From DATMRF01 sp035566435 (GTDB lineage: Bacteria > Verrucomicrobiota > Verrucomicrobiia > Limisphaerales > UBA8199), in assembly GCA_035566435.1 (NCBI GenBank), contig DATMRF010000044.1, forward strand, positions 62,001-126,000: DNA of 64,000 nucleotides, written 5' to 3'. A model generated the notes under the pieces. The model ran no database searches and was not told the DNA's origin. It worked only from the letters and a program-made list of their open reading frames with translations. This document shows, in pieces, positions 50,573-59,894 of this stretch. Numbering within the stretch: the stretch's first letter is position 1; the number at the start of each line of letters is the position of its first letter. A program made the translations under genes and the position numbers.

Positions 50573-51119
50573 CGCATGAAAACCTCCGCTACACCCTCGC
50601 GCCCGCCGTTGCATTTTTGCTTCTGTGGGCTCTTCCCCTGTGTTCGCCTTACCCGTTGGAAATCCGGCGGACGCCTTGTTGGGTTGCCAAAACCTGCACG
50701 CCACTGGACTGCGCCTCAAGCCGGATCAAACCGAATCAAGCTACAAAATGCCATCGGCTTGGCCAATCCTGCGGGTTTAGTCGAGGCCATCGATGGTTGC
50801 CAGGACCTTTGCGCTGCAATCAGGAGAAAGTTCCGATGCTATCGCCACCCTCGGCGGGGTTTGCCATCGTTTGTCCTTGCGGTTCAACGTAACCCGTTCG
50901 CACTGGTTCGCACTGGTTCGCACCGGTTGGAACCCAAAGTGCCCCCTCGACCCGGAAGCGCTGGCCATCGGGACTGCGATAACCGAAATGGTTCGCGAGC
51001 TGCGAGCAAATCTGGCAGTCACTGGAGGCAAGTTCGAGGAATGTGACTTGGGCTTCCCGGTTCTCGTCATAACAATTCAATTGACTTTCTGCGCAAGACC
51101 TGCAGACTTAGATGCGGTT

Positions 51120-53549
51120 ATGAAGGCACAGGGAATTCCCGTAAGGCATGCCCGCCAACGGTCAGGCCGCATGCGGGTTCTTTGGTTGGCTGCGCTGGTG
51201 GGAGGATGTTGTTGGTCGATCGTCTCCAACACCTGGGCGGGCCCGCCGGTCAACACCGACAGCCCGATTGGTTTCTTTACGAATGTCGCCGCTCCGCTGC
51301 TGAAAGCGCAGCTCGGCCTGGACTTAACCAACATCCACGTCTTCCCGACCAACCAATACAGCCCGGCAGTCCACCGGCTCTTGCAGGTGACGGCGAATCT
51401 GTATGACGCGACGACCAATCGCGTGTTCGCCACCAGCCCCGCCGAGCCTTATTGCCCTACGGTATTCCGGCCGCTCTTCCGGCGGACGCCTGACGGCGCG
51501 ATTATCATCGCCGGGTTTCGCGAAGTTAATGGGACGACCATGGCTTCCGTGATGACGGCGCCGCCGATGGTGGAACCGGATACCGACAGCGGCCAGGTAA
51601 ACCTGGTACCGCCGCTCGGGGCACCCTTTAGGAACGACAGCCAGGAGCCGATGATCTCCGGTGTGCCGCTGGTGATCGGGGCCAGAAAAGGGTTCCCGAA
51701 CTTCAATGAGTTCGCGATGCAGACTGCTATGAGCGTCTCGCGCTTGCTCGAATTTCGCAGGGCCGCCGGTGACACCTATGGCCCGGTCATGCAGACCAAC
51801 CAAATGTACGTCGCCGGCATCAGCAACACGTTCGGACTTGAGGCCTGGTACTCCTACAGCAACGCTTACCCGCGAAACCTCCAATTGCTCGTCTCCGGAA
51901 CGATGACAGCCCTGATCACTAACGAGTTTGGGGACCTGCTACTCAGCAATCGCGTGGCTCGTGGCGCCACAGTCACCACAAACAACTGGAGCGGTTGGAC
52001 GTCGCTCGGCGATCTGGCCGGATCTTTTATGCTGCCCTTCGGCACGGCGAATCAGGTTATTTTCCTGACCAATTCCAGCTACGTAGCGGGTTCGCCGGGC
52101 TTCTTCGCGCCACAGACTCATATCTTCGCTCAGAACCAGGGTTCCTATGTTCCCCATTGGTATCTGATCCTGAACACCAGAGCGCTGTGCATTCTGGTCG
52201 ATACCGACGCAAACCGGATTGTGGATTACGTGAACCTGAACAACTGGGAACCGACGCTGGATGTCATGGGCAAGCTGACTGAAGGCGCCGATTGCAGCGG
52301 AAACCCGGCAGCGCTTGGCGACGTGGCTAATCAATGGTGCACTAACCTCACGGCGAGGGGAGTACCCATCGGAGTCATCAATCAGATCCAACTGGGGCTG
52401 GGGCTCAACGGCACCACGCTGCCGAATATCAACAGCTTCAGCCTGGACCCTTACTCCGCCCCGGATGCCGAGTCGGCCGTGGACGGCTTCCGGTACAACC
52501 TGAACGGCTGGGGCCCGATCTATCCAAACGACCAGGGCAAGACATTTTACAAATCGAACGTGTTTTATGTCCCATTCGATCCGGACACTTCCATTTACAT
52601 TCATACCTCCTGGCAGGCGAATGATCCGCTCGTCCACTATACACTTGACGATCTGCTTGACCTGAGGGTAAGCCGTACAAACCGCGTGGATTTCGTCAGC
52701 CACAACCCACCACTCGATAACCTGGGCCAGATAAACAACCGCTATCAGCCTTGGGGCGGCGGCCCTTCTGGGTTCGGCAATCCGAGCATACCGCCAACTC
52801 AAATTGCGGCCAAAGATCCTCTCGTGACACGGTCCGATTGTTGGGATTTCCCCACCAATCAGCCGCTGGGCATCGGCTGGGTTGGACAGGTGCACAGGGG
52901 CACGCCCTGGCAAACCATTTTCCTGAAGTCCTCCAACATCCTGTTGCAGACTGCGAACGTGAGCCAAAATCTGGCCGCCTGGCAAACGTGGACCGGAAAT
53001 CCGTGGCTATGGGCAAACTGGCAAGGCAGCGGGCAACCGGTTCCTGACGCGGTTTTCACACTGCCGACAAACGATTGGCGACTGGTAAGTCAGTTGGTCT
53101 CCGTCTTCAACACGAACGACCTCCGCACGCTGACGTCGGCAAACCAAACAACCGTCCAAGCGTGGACAACTTTGCTGGACGGCCTGACCGTTTTGACCAA
53201 TCCCTCACCCGGCGAACTCGACCCTATCGTCATGTCTTCCACTTCGCCGCAGGCCGCCGTGATCGCCACCGGGCTTCTCGCGGCGCGCTCGAGCCGGCCT
53301 GGCCAGGTTTTCCTCGACCCGGCCGATATCCTGGCCACGCCGGAGCTTAGCGTTGGCTCACCCTGGCTCAATGGCTCAGTTACTGCCAGCGATGAGGCTT
53401 TCGAGATGCTCCCCGCCCAACTCCTCGCGAAATTACGTCCTGACTCGATCGGTTCCGTCAGTACAGGTGGAGGCCAGCCACAGCTCCAGTTCACGGGCTT
53501 TGATGGTTATCCTTACGCAGTGCAGGTTTCTTCGAACCTTGTCGATTAG
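51120..53549 (+). CDS. Large secreted protein of unknown function with in-frame amber near the end
   Basis: 809 residues to the TAG. The frame starts at ATG with a charged region and a signal peptide (MRVLWLAALVGGCCWSIVSN, cleavage near TWAGP); a second ATG 51 bases in is an equally good start. The body is rich in Asn, Thr and aromatic residues, with no catalytic motif I recognise. Near the C-terminus LQFTGFDGYPYAVQVSSNLV begins the shared module also found at the end of the giant protein, but TAG then stands where siblings have a Trp codon (SNLVxW). The frame stays open 34 codons beyond, ending TPANRFYRSALLP. Either the gene ends early or the codon is read through. Confidence 0.8.
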   Translation: MKAQGIPVRHARQRSGRMRVLWLAALVGGCCWSIVSNTWAGPPVNTDSPIGFFTNVAAPLLKAQLGLDLTNIHVFPTNQYSPAVHRLLQVTANLYDATTNRVFATSPAEPYCPTVFRPLFRRTPDGAIIIAGFREVNGTTMASVMTAPPMVEPDTDSGQVNLVPPLGAPFRNDSQEPMISGVPLVIGARKGFPNFNEFAMQTAMSVSRLLEFRRAAGDTYGPVMQTNQMYVAGISNTFGLEAWYSYSNAYPRNLQLLVSGTMTALITNEFGDLLLSNRVARGATVTTNNWSGWTSLGDLAGSFMLPFGTANQVIFLTNSSYVAGSPGFFAPQTHIFAQNQGSYVPHWYLILNTRALCILVDTDANRIVDYVNLNNWEPTLDVMGKLTEGADCSGNPAALGDVANQWCTNLTARGVPIGVINQIQLGLGLNGTTLPNINSFSLDPYSAPDAESAVDGFRYNLNGWGPIYPNDQGKTFYKSNVFYVPFDPDTSIYIHTSWQANDPLVHYTLDDLLDLRVSRTNRVDFVSHNPPLDNLGQINNRYQPWGGGPSGFGNPSIPPTQIAAKDPLVTRSDCWDFPTNQPLGIGWVGQVHRGTPWQTIFLKSSNILLQTANVSQNLAAWQTWTGNPWLWANWQGSGQPVPDAVFTLPTNDWRLVSQLVSVFNTNDLRTLTSANQTTVQAWTTLLDGLTVLTNPSPGELDPIVMSSTSPQAAVIATGLLAARSSRPGQVFLDPADILATPELSVGSPWLNGSVTASDEAFEMLPAQLLAKLRPDSIGSVSTGGGQPQLQFTGFDGYPYAVQVSSNLVD

Positions 53550-53654
53550 ACATTTGTCAGCACCAATTACCCAAACAACGGTGTTTTCATCTTCACCGAC
53601 GCGCCCGCGATAACCCCGGCAAACCGGTTCTATCGTTCCGCGCTGCTGCCCTGA
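53550..53654 (+). other. In-frame coding continuation behind the amber codon
   Basis: Thirty-four sense codons and a TGA follow the TAG in the same frame. They complete the C-terminal module: TFVSTNYPNNGVFIFTDAPA followed by ITPANRFYRSALLP, matching in pattern the ends of the giant protein (FSDPAS...RFYRLRVL). Confidence 0.8.
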
Positions 53655-53729
53655 AATCACCTTGCGAGTTCGCCATAGGGTCTCCTAATCTCGGCTCACC
53701 ATGGCTGATAGGAAACGGTCCTTCCCAGG

Positions 53730-54329
53730 ATGACAGAAGCAGAGAGAGCGGAACAGAATCGCGCATTCGAAGAGGCTGCCGGCATTGTCAAAAAAGAAAT
53801 GCCTTTGGATGCGCGCGAGGACTCGTCACCGCCGGGCTGGTTCCTGCGGCGCAAGCTCGCGCGAGCACTCTCCCTGTTCGAGCGCGTAATCCAACTCAAC
53901 CCGGCTAATTGGTCGGCTCTTTGGCTTATGGGGAAGGTGCACCTTCGCCTCCAGAATTCTGATGCCGCCCTATCGTGCTTCGAACGCGCTCACCAGGCCA
54001 ACCCGGCGCAGCCGGAAATCGCCCGGGAAGCCTCCCGTTGCGCGATGGACCTTGGCCTTCATGAAGCGGCCGTCGATTTTGCCCAACGCGCCGTCCAAAT
54101 GGATCCGAACAGCTGCGCCCTGCGCGCCAACCTGTCCCTTGCCTGCTTGATCGCCGGGCTTCTCCCGGACGCGCAACTGGCCGCCAACCAGGCCGTCATG
54201 GGCGACCCCGCCGAGCGCTATTATCAAACGCTCAAGGCGATGGCTCGACATTTTGGCGCCAACGGCTCCACACCACCGCCCACCCCGGCGGCGCTCTTCG
54301 AATACTGGCGGAAAAATGGCGAGCGTTGA
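53730..54329 (+). CDS. Tetratricopeptide repeat protein
   Basis: 199 residues without a signal peptide. Three TPR units are visible: LARALSLFERVIQLNPANWS, ALWLMGKVHLRLQNSDAALS with CFERAHQANP, and AAVDFAQRAVQMDPNSCALR. Such proteins are protein-protein adaptors; the partner is unknown. It starts at ATG 75 bases after the preceding secreted protein's frame ends. The C-terminal about 30 residues are Pro-rich followed by a short helix (ALFEYWRKNGER). Confidence 0.85.
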   Translation: MTEAERAEQNRAFEEAAGIVKKEMPLDAREDSSPPGWFLRRKLARALSLFERVIQLNPANWSALWLMGKVHLRLQNSDAALSCFERAHQANPAQPEIAREASRCAMDLGLHEAAVDFAQRAVQMDPNSCALRANLSLACLIAGLLPDAQLAANQAVMGDPAERYYQTLKAMARHFGANGSTPPPTPAALFEYWRKNGER

Positions 54330-54432
54330 ATCGGGCGCCACTGCGTCCGCCTTCACCAAGGCATAGCTCGGGTCCGCTGATGGGAGATGACAACTCCCTC
54401 CTAAACCGCTATGATAGGCCCGCACATTGAAG

Positions 54433-54669
54433 ATGATGAAAAGCAAGCAACGCGAGGCGATCGAACTGGGAGCAGAATTGGTCCGGCTTAACACCCTCGT
54501 CCGGCGGCGGCGCCAGCAATTGGCTCGCCTGGAAAAGTGCCCGAACAAGGATTGCGAATGCCGCCGTATCTGGAGAGAAGTGGTCGAGAGAGACCTCGCT
54601 CACCAGGTCGGCCGAATCCGCCGCCAGGTCCGCCGCCCCGCCCGTAAAACCGCCCGCGTGAAGTCGTAA
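54433..54669 (+). CDS. Small basic coiled-coil protein
   Basis: 78 residues, strongly basic, with a predicted helix (REAIELGAELVRLNTLVRRR), a Cys cluster CPNKDCECRR and a second Arg-rich helix. The three closely spaced Cys may bind metal. Two adjacent ATGs are possible starts. The family is not recognised; the pattern recalls short DNA- or RNA-binding proteins. Confidence 0.5.
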   Translation: MMKSKQREAIELGAELVRLNTLVRRRRQQLARLEKCPNKDCECRRIWREVVERDLAHQVGRIRRQVRRPARKTARVKS

Positions 54670-54868
54670 AGGCTCCTCCCACGGGGAGCGCCGCCTGGCC
54701 GCCTCCACAGCCCACCGGGATCGAGATCTTGGAGCCGGAAAGGTAGCCGGTTTTTACATTACCGACGGCGCCCTCGTCACCACACAGGGATCCATGGCGA
54801 ACGCCAACTACCCTGCAGGCTCCGGGCTGCATTACACATCCTCGAGAGTGCAATGGTCACAAAAAGGC

Positions 54869-55654
54869 ATGAAAATGCTCAAACACGTTTGTTCTTGTTT
54901 CTTTTCGTGCTTTTTTGGGGCCATTTTGCTGTGCTCAACCCAGGCACCCGCGGCCGATCCCGATCCCGCGCACATGGACGTCCAGTCAAAAAAGCCCCTG
55001 CCCTGGCCGGGCGGGGTGATCCCGTATGACGTCTCCCGGCTCACGGAAGGGCAGCAGGCTATCGCCAAACGTGGCATGGACCGATGGCTTGAGACCCACG
55101 CGCGCATTCGGTTCGTCCCGCGGACAACCGAGCTTGAATACGTTAACTTCACCGGCAACACGAATGCAGGCAACAATACCAGCCGCGTCGGGTTTCAAAA
55201 GGGTGAGCGCACGGATATCAACATCACTGCCTTTTGGTGGCGGCAGGGCGAATGGATGCCGGCGCATGAACTGGGCCACGTGCTGGGGCTGTTCCACGAG
55301 CACACGCGATGGGATCGCGACCAATTTTTGACCGTTCATTACGAGAACATTAAACCCGGCCGGGAAGGGGACTATGACTGGATTCCTAAAACCAACTGGA
55401 TCGTCAGCAGCACCGCCTACGATTATTACTCCATCATGCATTACCGGGTCTGCTGGGCTGGCAAATGCGAGTCCGAATGCAGAGACGGCGATGGGAGCAG
55501 CCCCTGCGCCGTGCTTGACCCCATGGGAACGAATTACGACCGGGTCATTGGGCAATGGTCTGATAACAGGATCAGTGCGATGGACGGGGAAAAGATGCGG
55601 CTGATTTACGGAACAAACCCGCCGGGCGAATTTGGCGAGTCTCGCAAGAAGTGA
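54869..55654 (+). CDS. Secreted astacin-like zinc metalloprotease (M12A)
   Basis: 261 residues from the ATG of a signal peptide (MKMLKHVCSCFFSCFFGAIL, ending near APAAD); the 25 codons upstream are not needed. The zinc site HELGHVLGLFHEH (His133, Glu134, His137, His143) is the astacin HExxHxxGxxHE form, and the Met-turn SIMHY follows at 188-192. The catalytic domain is complete, and the propeptide is minimal: only about 20 residues separate the signal cleavage from the domain. The insert CWAGKCESECRDGDGSSPC is Cys-rich and probably disulfide-bonded outside the cytoplasm. Substrate unknown. Confidence 0.93.
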   Translation: MKMLKHVCSCFFSCFFGAILLCSTQAPAADPDPAHMDVQSKKPLPWPGGVIPYDVSRLTEGQQAIAKRGMDRWLETHARIRFVPRTTELEYVNFTGNTNAGNNTSRVGFQKGERTDINITAFWWRQGEWMPAHELGHVLGLFHEHTRWDRDQFLTVHYENIKPGREGDYDWIPKTNWIVSSTAYDYYSIMHYRVCWAGKCESECRDGDGSSPCAVLDPMGTNYDRVIGQWSDNRISAMDGEKMRLIYGTNPPGEFGESRKK

Positions 55655-55825
55655 ACTCCTAAGCAGGAGACTTAACGCTCCTGCGCTACGGTCGCGACTC
55701 CGTCGTACGCGTGACATATTCGGGCTAAGAGAGGTTACGTTGCTGCCGGAGAAGCTTGGAACAGAGCCAATGAAAATTCATCCGCGCATTTGGCAAACGA
55801 GCTTGGCCGATGTAAAGAAGAAGGC

Positions 55826-56620
55826 ATGCAACCCCGGGTCCAACCAGGCGTCCATCCTTGGTTTCGTCACATCATTGTCGCGGCCGGCCTGGTTCTGCCC
55901 TTCGTGGGGAATGGCCAGGATAACTATGAGATCCAGGTCTATGGCGCGGACCTCATCCCTGCCGGCAGGACGATGGTCGAACTGCATAGCAATTACGCGG
56001 TGGACGGACAAACCGACGCCATAAATGGCGTCCTGCCGTCGAATCATGCGTTCCACGAAACCCTGGAAGTGACCCACGGGTTTACGCCTTGGTTCGAGAC
56101 GGGTTTTTACGTGTTTTCAAGCATCCAGCCCGGCGAAGGCTGGCAGTGGGTTGGGGACCATATCCGCCCCCGGGTGCGAGTGCCGGAGGACTGGGGGTGG
56201 CCGGTGGGGCTGAGCCTCTCGACTGAAATCGGTTACCAGCGCCGTTCCTTCTCCGAGGACACCTGGAGCTGGGAACTCCGCCCCATTATCGACAAGCAAT
56301 GGCACCGGTGGTACTTCGCCTTTAACCCGGCACTGGAAAAATCTCTGCATGGCCTGAACTCGAACGCTGGTTTCGAGTTCGCCCCCAGCGCCAAAATTAG
56401 TTTCGACGTGACGAAAGTGGTCGCCGCCGGAGTCGAGTATTACAGCTCGCTTGGACCCGTGGGCCGGTTTAGCAGTTGGGGCGAGCAGCAGCACCAGATT
56501 TTTCCCACGATCGACCTCAATCTTTCGCCCGACTGGGAGTTCAACTTCGGCGTCGGGTTCGGGCTTACGCGGAGCACTGACGACTTGCTCGTGAAACTTA
56601 TCCTGGGCTACCGGTTTTAA
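55826..56620 (+). CDS. Probable outer-membrane beta-barrel protein
   Basis: 264 residues from an ATG preceded by AAGAAGG. A signal peptide ends near VGNGQ. The mature part alternates polar and hydrophobic residues in about 8-10 strand-like stretches with many Trp and Tyr, and it ends in LVKLILGYRF, a terminal aromatic typical of proteins inserted by the BAM complex. No specific porin or enzyme motif was recognised. It could be a channel or a surface lipid-handling protein. Confidence 0.65.
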   Translation: MQPRVQPGVHPWFRHIIVAAGLVLPFVGNGQDNYEIQVYGADLIPAGRTMVELHSNYAVDGQTDAINGVLPSNHAFHETLEVTHGFTPWFETGFYVFSSIQPGEGWQWVGDHIRPRVRVPEDWGWPVGLSLSTEIGYQRRSFSEDTWSWELRPIIDKQWHRWYFAFNPALEKSLHGLNSNAGFEFAPSAKISFDVTKVVAAGVEYYSSLGPVGRFSSWGEQQHQIFPTIDLNLSPDWEFNFGVGFGLTRSTDDLLVKLILGYRF

Positions 56621-56690
56621 TTGGAAAAAACAGTTCTGGCACGCGGTGTAAGGTTGTCCTATCCTGATGGCGTCTGAACGCGCGTGACGT

Positions 56691-57164
56691 ATGGACTCGA
56701 CCATCACTTTCACTGTCAACGGACAGGCTCGAACCCTTACCACCGATCCGCGGCGCCCGCTGCTGGAGGTGTTGCGCGAGGACCTAAAACTGACTGGAAC
56801 CAAGTACGGGTGTGGTGAGGGTGCTTGCCGCGCCTGCACGGTGTTGCTCAACGGCCAAAGCGTCGCTTCCTGCGTCACGTCAATCGCCAACGCTGACAAG
56901 AAAACGATTCTTACCATCGAAGGACTCGCAAAAGACGGTCAACTCCACCCGGTCCAACAAGCGTTCCTGGAAGAAGGAGCATCCCAATGCGGCTATTGCA
57001 CCGCCGGCATGATCATGGGTGTAGTCGGTTTGTTGAGCGAGAAAGCGCATCCCGGCGAGGATGAAGTGCAGGCGCGCATGCAAAGGCACCTGTGCCGCTG
57101 CTGCAATTACGTGAAGCTGAGCAGGGCGATTCGCCGGGCCATTGGCTCGCAGACGGCCAAGTGA
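56691..57164 (+). CDS. Molybdenum hydroxylase, 2Fe-2S small subunit
   Basis: 157 residues carrying two [2Fe-2S] clusters: CGEGACRAC with Cys41, 46, 49 and 61, and the xanthine-oxidase-family cluster with Cys100, 103, 135 and 137 (CGYCTAG, CRCC). It passes electrons from the large molybdenum subunit encoded 13 bases downstream. It lacks a signal peptide and is probably carried out of the cell by its Tat-tagged partner. Confidence 0.93.
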   Translation: MDSTITFTVNGQARTLTTDPRRPLLEVLREDLKLTGTKYGCGEGACRACTVLLNGQSVASCVTSIANADKKTILTIEGLAKDGQLHPVQQAFLEEGASQCGYCTAGMIMGVVGLLSEKAHPGEDEVQARMQRHLCRCCNYVKLSRAIRRAIGSQTAK

Positions 57165-57177
57165 TACCGGGGGACCG

Positions 57178-59403
57178 ATGATGAAGAGCGCACTGCCGAA
57201 TCGAAAACCGACCGTCGAGAGGCGAAAAGCCAACCGCCAGTGCCGAGTGCCGGCCAGCGAAACGCCAGCTATATTGGAGGCTGCCCCGGTGCCGCCCGAA
57301 TCGCAGGAAGCGATGGAACCCGTCGGCTATGATTTTGGGCTTAAGCGCCGATCGTTTGTGCAGATTCTGGGCGCGGGGCTGCTCCTGGCGGTCAGCGCGG
57401 GTCCAGCTTTGGCGCAACGGGCCAGGGGCCGCGGAGGTCCGCGCGTGCGAAACATCGCCGCCCGGGTGCATCTTGGCAAAGACGGGACCATCACAGTCAT
57501 GACCGGTAAGGTGGAAGCCGGCCAGGGTGCCCGAGCCGAGCTGACCGAAGCTGCCGCGGAGGAACTCCGGGTGCCGGTGGACCATGTTCGCCTGGTGATG
57601 GCCGATACCAGCCTGGTCCCTGATGACGGACTCACAGCCGGCAGCGGCAGCACACCCCGTACGGTGCCCGCCGTCCGCCAGGGCGCGGCCGCCGCGCGCG
57701 AGCTGCTCGTGGAGTTCGCCGCGAAGCGTTGGGGCGTGGACCACACGAGCATCGAAGTCCGTGATGGCAAAGCCATCCATCCAACCGTCAAGCAGCCGCT
57801 CGCCTACGCCGACCTTGCCGCCGACGATGAGGCCGCCAAAGGTTTGCAGGAAGCGATCCCGGCCGATGTGCGGCTTACTCCAGTTAAGGATTGGCAGGTG
57901 CTCGGCAAACCCACAACGCGTCCGAACGCGCGCGACATTGTCACTGGCGACCACCAATATCCGTCCGACATTTCGAGAGCGGGCATGCTCTACGGCAAAG
58001 TGCTGCGGGCACCGGCTTATGGGGCGAAGTTGACCTCTATCGACCTCGCGCCCGCGCAATCGATGAAAGATGTCGTGGTCGTGCGCGATGAGGAGTTTGT
58101 TGGAGTCGCCGCGCCCACCACCTTCGAGGCCGCAGCGGCGCTCGAGGCCGTTGAAAAGACCGCAAAGTGGGAACTGGCTCCGCACCCCTCGAGCAAAGGC
58201 CTTTTCGAATATCTTAAGCAACACGTGAGGGGCGGTCTGCCGCCAAACCCATTTGCGGAGGAATTGACGCGGGCGAAGCAGGCGCTGCATCAAACGTACC
58301 AGGTGGCTTATGTGCAGCACTCGCCATTGGAACCGCGCGCCGCGGTGGCAGAATGGCAGGAGGGCAAGCTAACGGTGTGGACGGGCACGCAGAACCCGTT
58401 CGGCTGCCGGGGCGAGCTGGCGCGCGCGTTTCACCTTGATGAAGAGGGTGTGCGCGTGGTCGTGCCTGATTTTGGCAGCGGTTTCGGTGGCAAGCATACC
58501 GGCGAGGCGGGGATAGAAGCCGCGCGCCTGGCGCGAGCCGCCGGGCGGCCGGTTTCGTTGCGCTGGACGCGCCGCGAGGAGTTTACCTGGGCTTACTTCC
58601 GCCCGGCCGCCCTCATCGAAATTGAAGCGGGGCTCGACGAACAAGGCCGGCTTTCCTCCTGGCACTTCGTTAACGTCAATTCGGGCGGCGCGGGGATCGA
58701 GACTCCGTACCGGGGGGGGAAAAGCCGGAGCCAGTTTGTGGGCTCAGAGGCGCCGCTCCGACATGGCTCCTATCGCGCCCTTGCGGCCACGGCCAACCAT
58801 TTCGCCCGCGAGAGTTTCATGGACGAGCTGGCGGCGGCGGCGCATGCAGAGCCGCTCCAGTTTCGCCTGGCGCACCTGGAGAACCCGCGCCTGCGCGCGG
58901 TCCTCGAAGCGGCGGCGCAGCGGTTCGGCTGGGCGGACGCCGTGAAAAAGAAGGACCCGAATGTGGGTGTGGGCCTGGCCTGCGGGACGGAAAAAGGTTC
59001 TTATGTGGCCGCGTGCGCGGAGGTCGAGATTTCTCAAAAGGACAGGAAAATCGCCGTGCGCCGGGTGTGCGAGGCGTTTGAATGCGGAGCAATCCTGAAC
59101 CCCTCGAACCTGCTGTCACAGGTCCAGGGCGCGATCATCATGGGGCTGGGGCCAGCGCTCCGAGAGGAAATGGTTTTTGAGAACGGCGAAATGTTGAACC
59201 CCGCTTTTCGGCGCTATCAGGTGCCGCGTTTTGCGGATGTGCCGCAGTTGGATGTACACCTGCTCAACCGACCGGACCTCGACTCAGTCGGGGCCGGCGA
59301 GACGCCGATCGTGGCCATTGCGCCGGCGATCGGCAACGCGGTGTTTCAGGCCACGGGCGTCCGGCTGCGAGCAATGCCGCTCCAGCTGCCGGCGGTCAGC
59401 TAG
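57178..59403 (+). CDS. Molybdenum hydroxylase large subunit, Tat-exported (isoquinoline 1-oxidoreductase-like)
   Basis: 741 residues from the first of two tandem ATGs. A twin-arginine signal (LKRRSFVQILGAGLLLAVSA, cleavage near ALAQ) lies after an unusually long about 55-residue lead. The domain has EAGQGARAELTEAAAEELRV, the GTQNPFGCRGELA and FGSGFGGKHTGEAG cofactor loops, and the catalytic Glu in VGAGETPIVAI. It is the size of IorB-type subunits and lacks the FAD subunit, so electrons probably leave through the small subunit to a membrane carrier. The substrate (N-heterocycle or aldehyde) is unknown. Confidence 0.92.
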   Translation: MMKSALPNRKPTVERRKANRQCRVPASETPAILEAAPVPPESQEAMEPVGYDFGLKRRSFVQILGAGLLLAVSAGPALAQRARGRGGPRVRNIAARVHLGKDGTITVMTGKVEAGQGARAELTEAAAEELRVPVDHVRLVMADTSLVPDDGLTAGSGSTPRTVPAVRQGAAAARELLVEFAAKRWGVDHTSIEVRDGKAIHPTVKQPLAYADLAADDEAAKGLQEAIPADVRLTPVKDWQVLGKPTTRPNARDIVTGDHQYPSDISRAGMLYGKVLRAPAYGAKLTSIDLAPAQSMKDVVVVRDEEFVGVAAPTTFEAAAALEAVEKTAKWELAPHPSSKGLFEYLKQHVRGGLPPNPFAEELTRAKQALHQTYQVAYVQHSPLEPRAAVAEWQEGKLTVWTGTQNPFGCRGELARAFHLDEEGVRVVVPDFGSGFGGKHTGEAGIEAARLARAAGRPVSLRWTRREEFTWAYFRPAALIEIEAGLDEQGRLSSWHFVNVNSGGAGIETPYRGGKSRSQFVGSEAPLRHGSYRALAATANHFARESFMDELAAAAHAEPLQFRLAHLENPRLRAVLEAAAQRFGWADAVKKKDPNVGVGLACGTEKGSYVAACAEVEISQKDRKIAVRRVCEAFECGAILNPSNLLSQVQGAIIMGLGPALREEMVFENGEMLNPAFRRYQVPRFADVPQLDVHLLNRPDLDSVGAGETPIVAIAPAIGNAVFQATGVRLRAMPLQLPAVS

Positions 59404-59566
59404 GTGGTGCACGACTAAGGTTTAGAATTTTCGCAACCTCCCGAAACCGTAGCCGCAGGTCCTTGAACCCCTGCGCTGCGACCCAGAAATCCGCAGTTTC
59501 GTTCGGCTTCTTTTCGACGTGGCAAAGCCAAGGAAAACTCTTGTGGCGGAAATCATCACCGTGGAG
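59396..59566 (-). other. Short antisense reading frame without start codon
   Basis: Fifty-six codons are open, with natural-looking composition (SFPWLCHVEKKPNETADFWV, then FREVAKILNLSR), ending at a TGA that overlaps the large-subunit stop. I find no start codon and no known family. It is either a gene fragment or a chance frame. The rest of the gap to 59587 shows nothing else. Confidence 0.3.
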
Positions 59567-59586
59567 TTAAAGTTAATGAGTCACGT

Positions 59587-59880
59587 ATGGAAAGGTGCGA
59601 TAACCTGGATATGAGGGATGCGGGACCGACCATTGAGCCGGCTGCGAGCCAGACCGAGTTCCTGATGGCGGTGCCGGTGTGCGCCTGGTGCGAACCGCGA
59701 CGCCCCGGAGCAACACGGGTCGCGGCGACCCACGGCATTTGTCCTCGTCATTTCAAGCAACTGAAACTGGAGACTCAGAAGATCTACTGCTCGACGACGC
59801 CCGGTGCGCCTGCGCCCGCTCGCAAGCCACTCGTGCGCCTGGCCCAGACCGAGCTCCCTTCGCTCGTGCCCGCACACTGA
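59587..59880 (+). CDS. Small CxxC protein of unknown function
   Basis: 97 residues starting at ATG. CAWC near residue 32 and HGICPRHF near 49 form a compact possible zinc site similar to the end of a two-component-type zinc motif (CxxC...SHGICP). The N-terminal 25 and C-terminal 30 residues are unstructured. It may be a fragment of such a motif that became free-standing. Confidence 0.5.
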   Translation: MERCDNLDMRDAGPTIEPAASQTEFLMAVPVCAWCEPRRPGATRVAATHGICPRHFKQLKLETQKIYCSTTPGAPAPARKPLVRLAQTELPSLVPAH

Positions 59881-59894
59881 CCCGAGCGAAGGAC

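Larger units (their letters stand above)
50111..51119. other. About 1 kb without a convincing gene
   Basis: This stretch holds two 64-bp repeats, a short GTTCGCACTG tandem repeat (about 50900-50932) and several unsupported frames. One frame from 50558 starts MKNRTRMKTSATPSRPPLHF and shifts into a signal-peptide-like LLWALPLC run, as if a small secreted protein had suffered a frameshift. I do not recognise its continuation. Confidence 0.5.
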
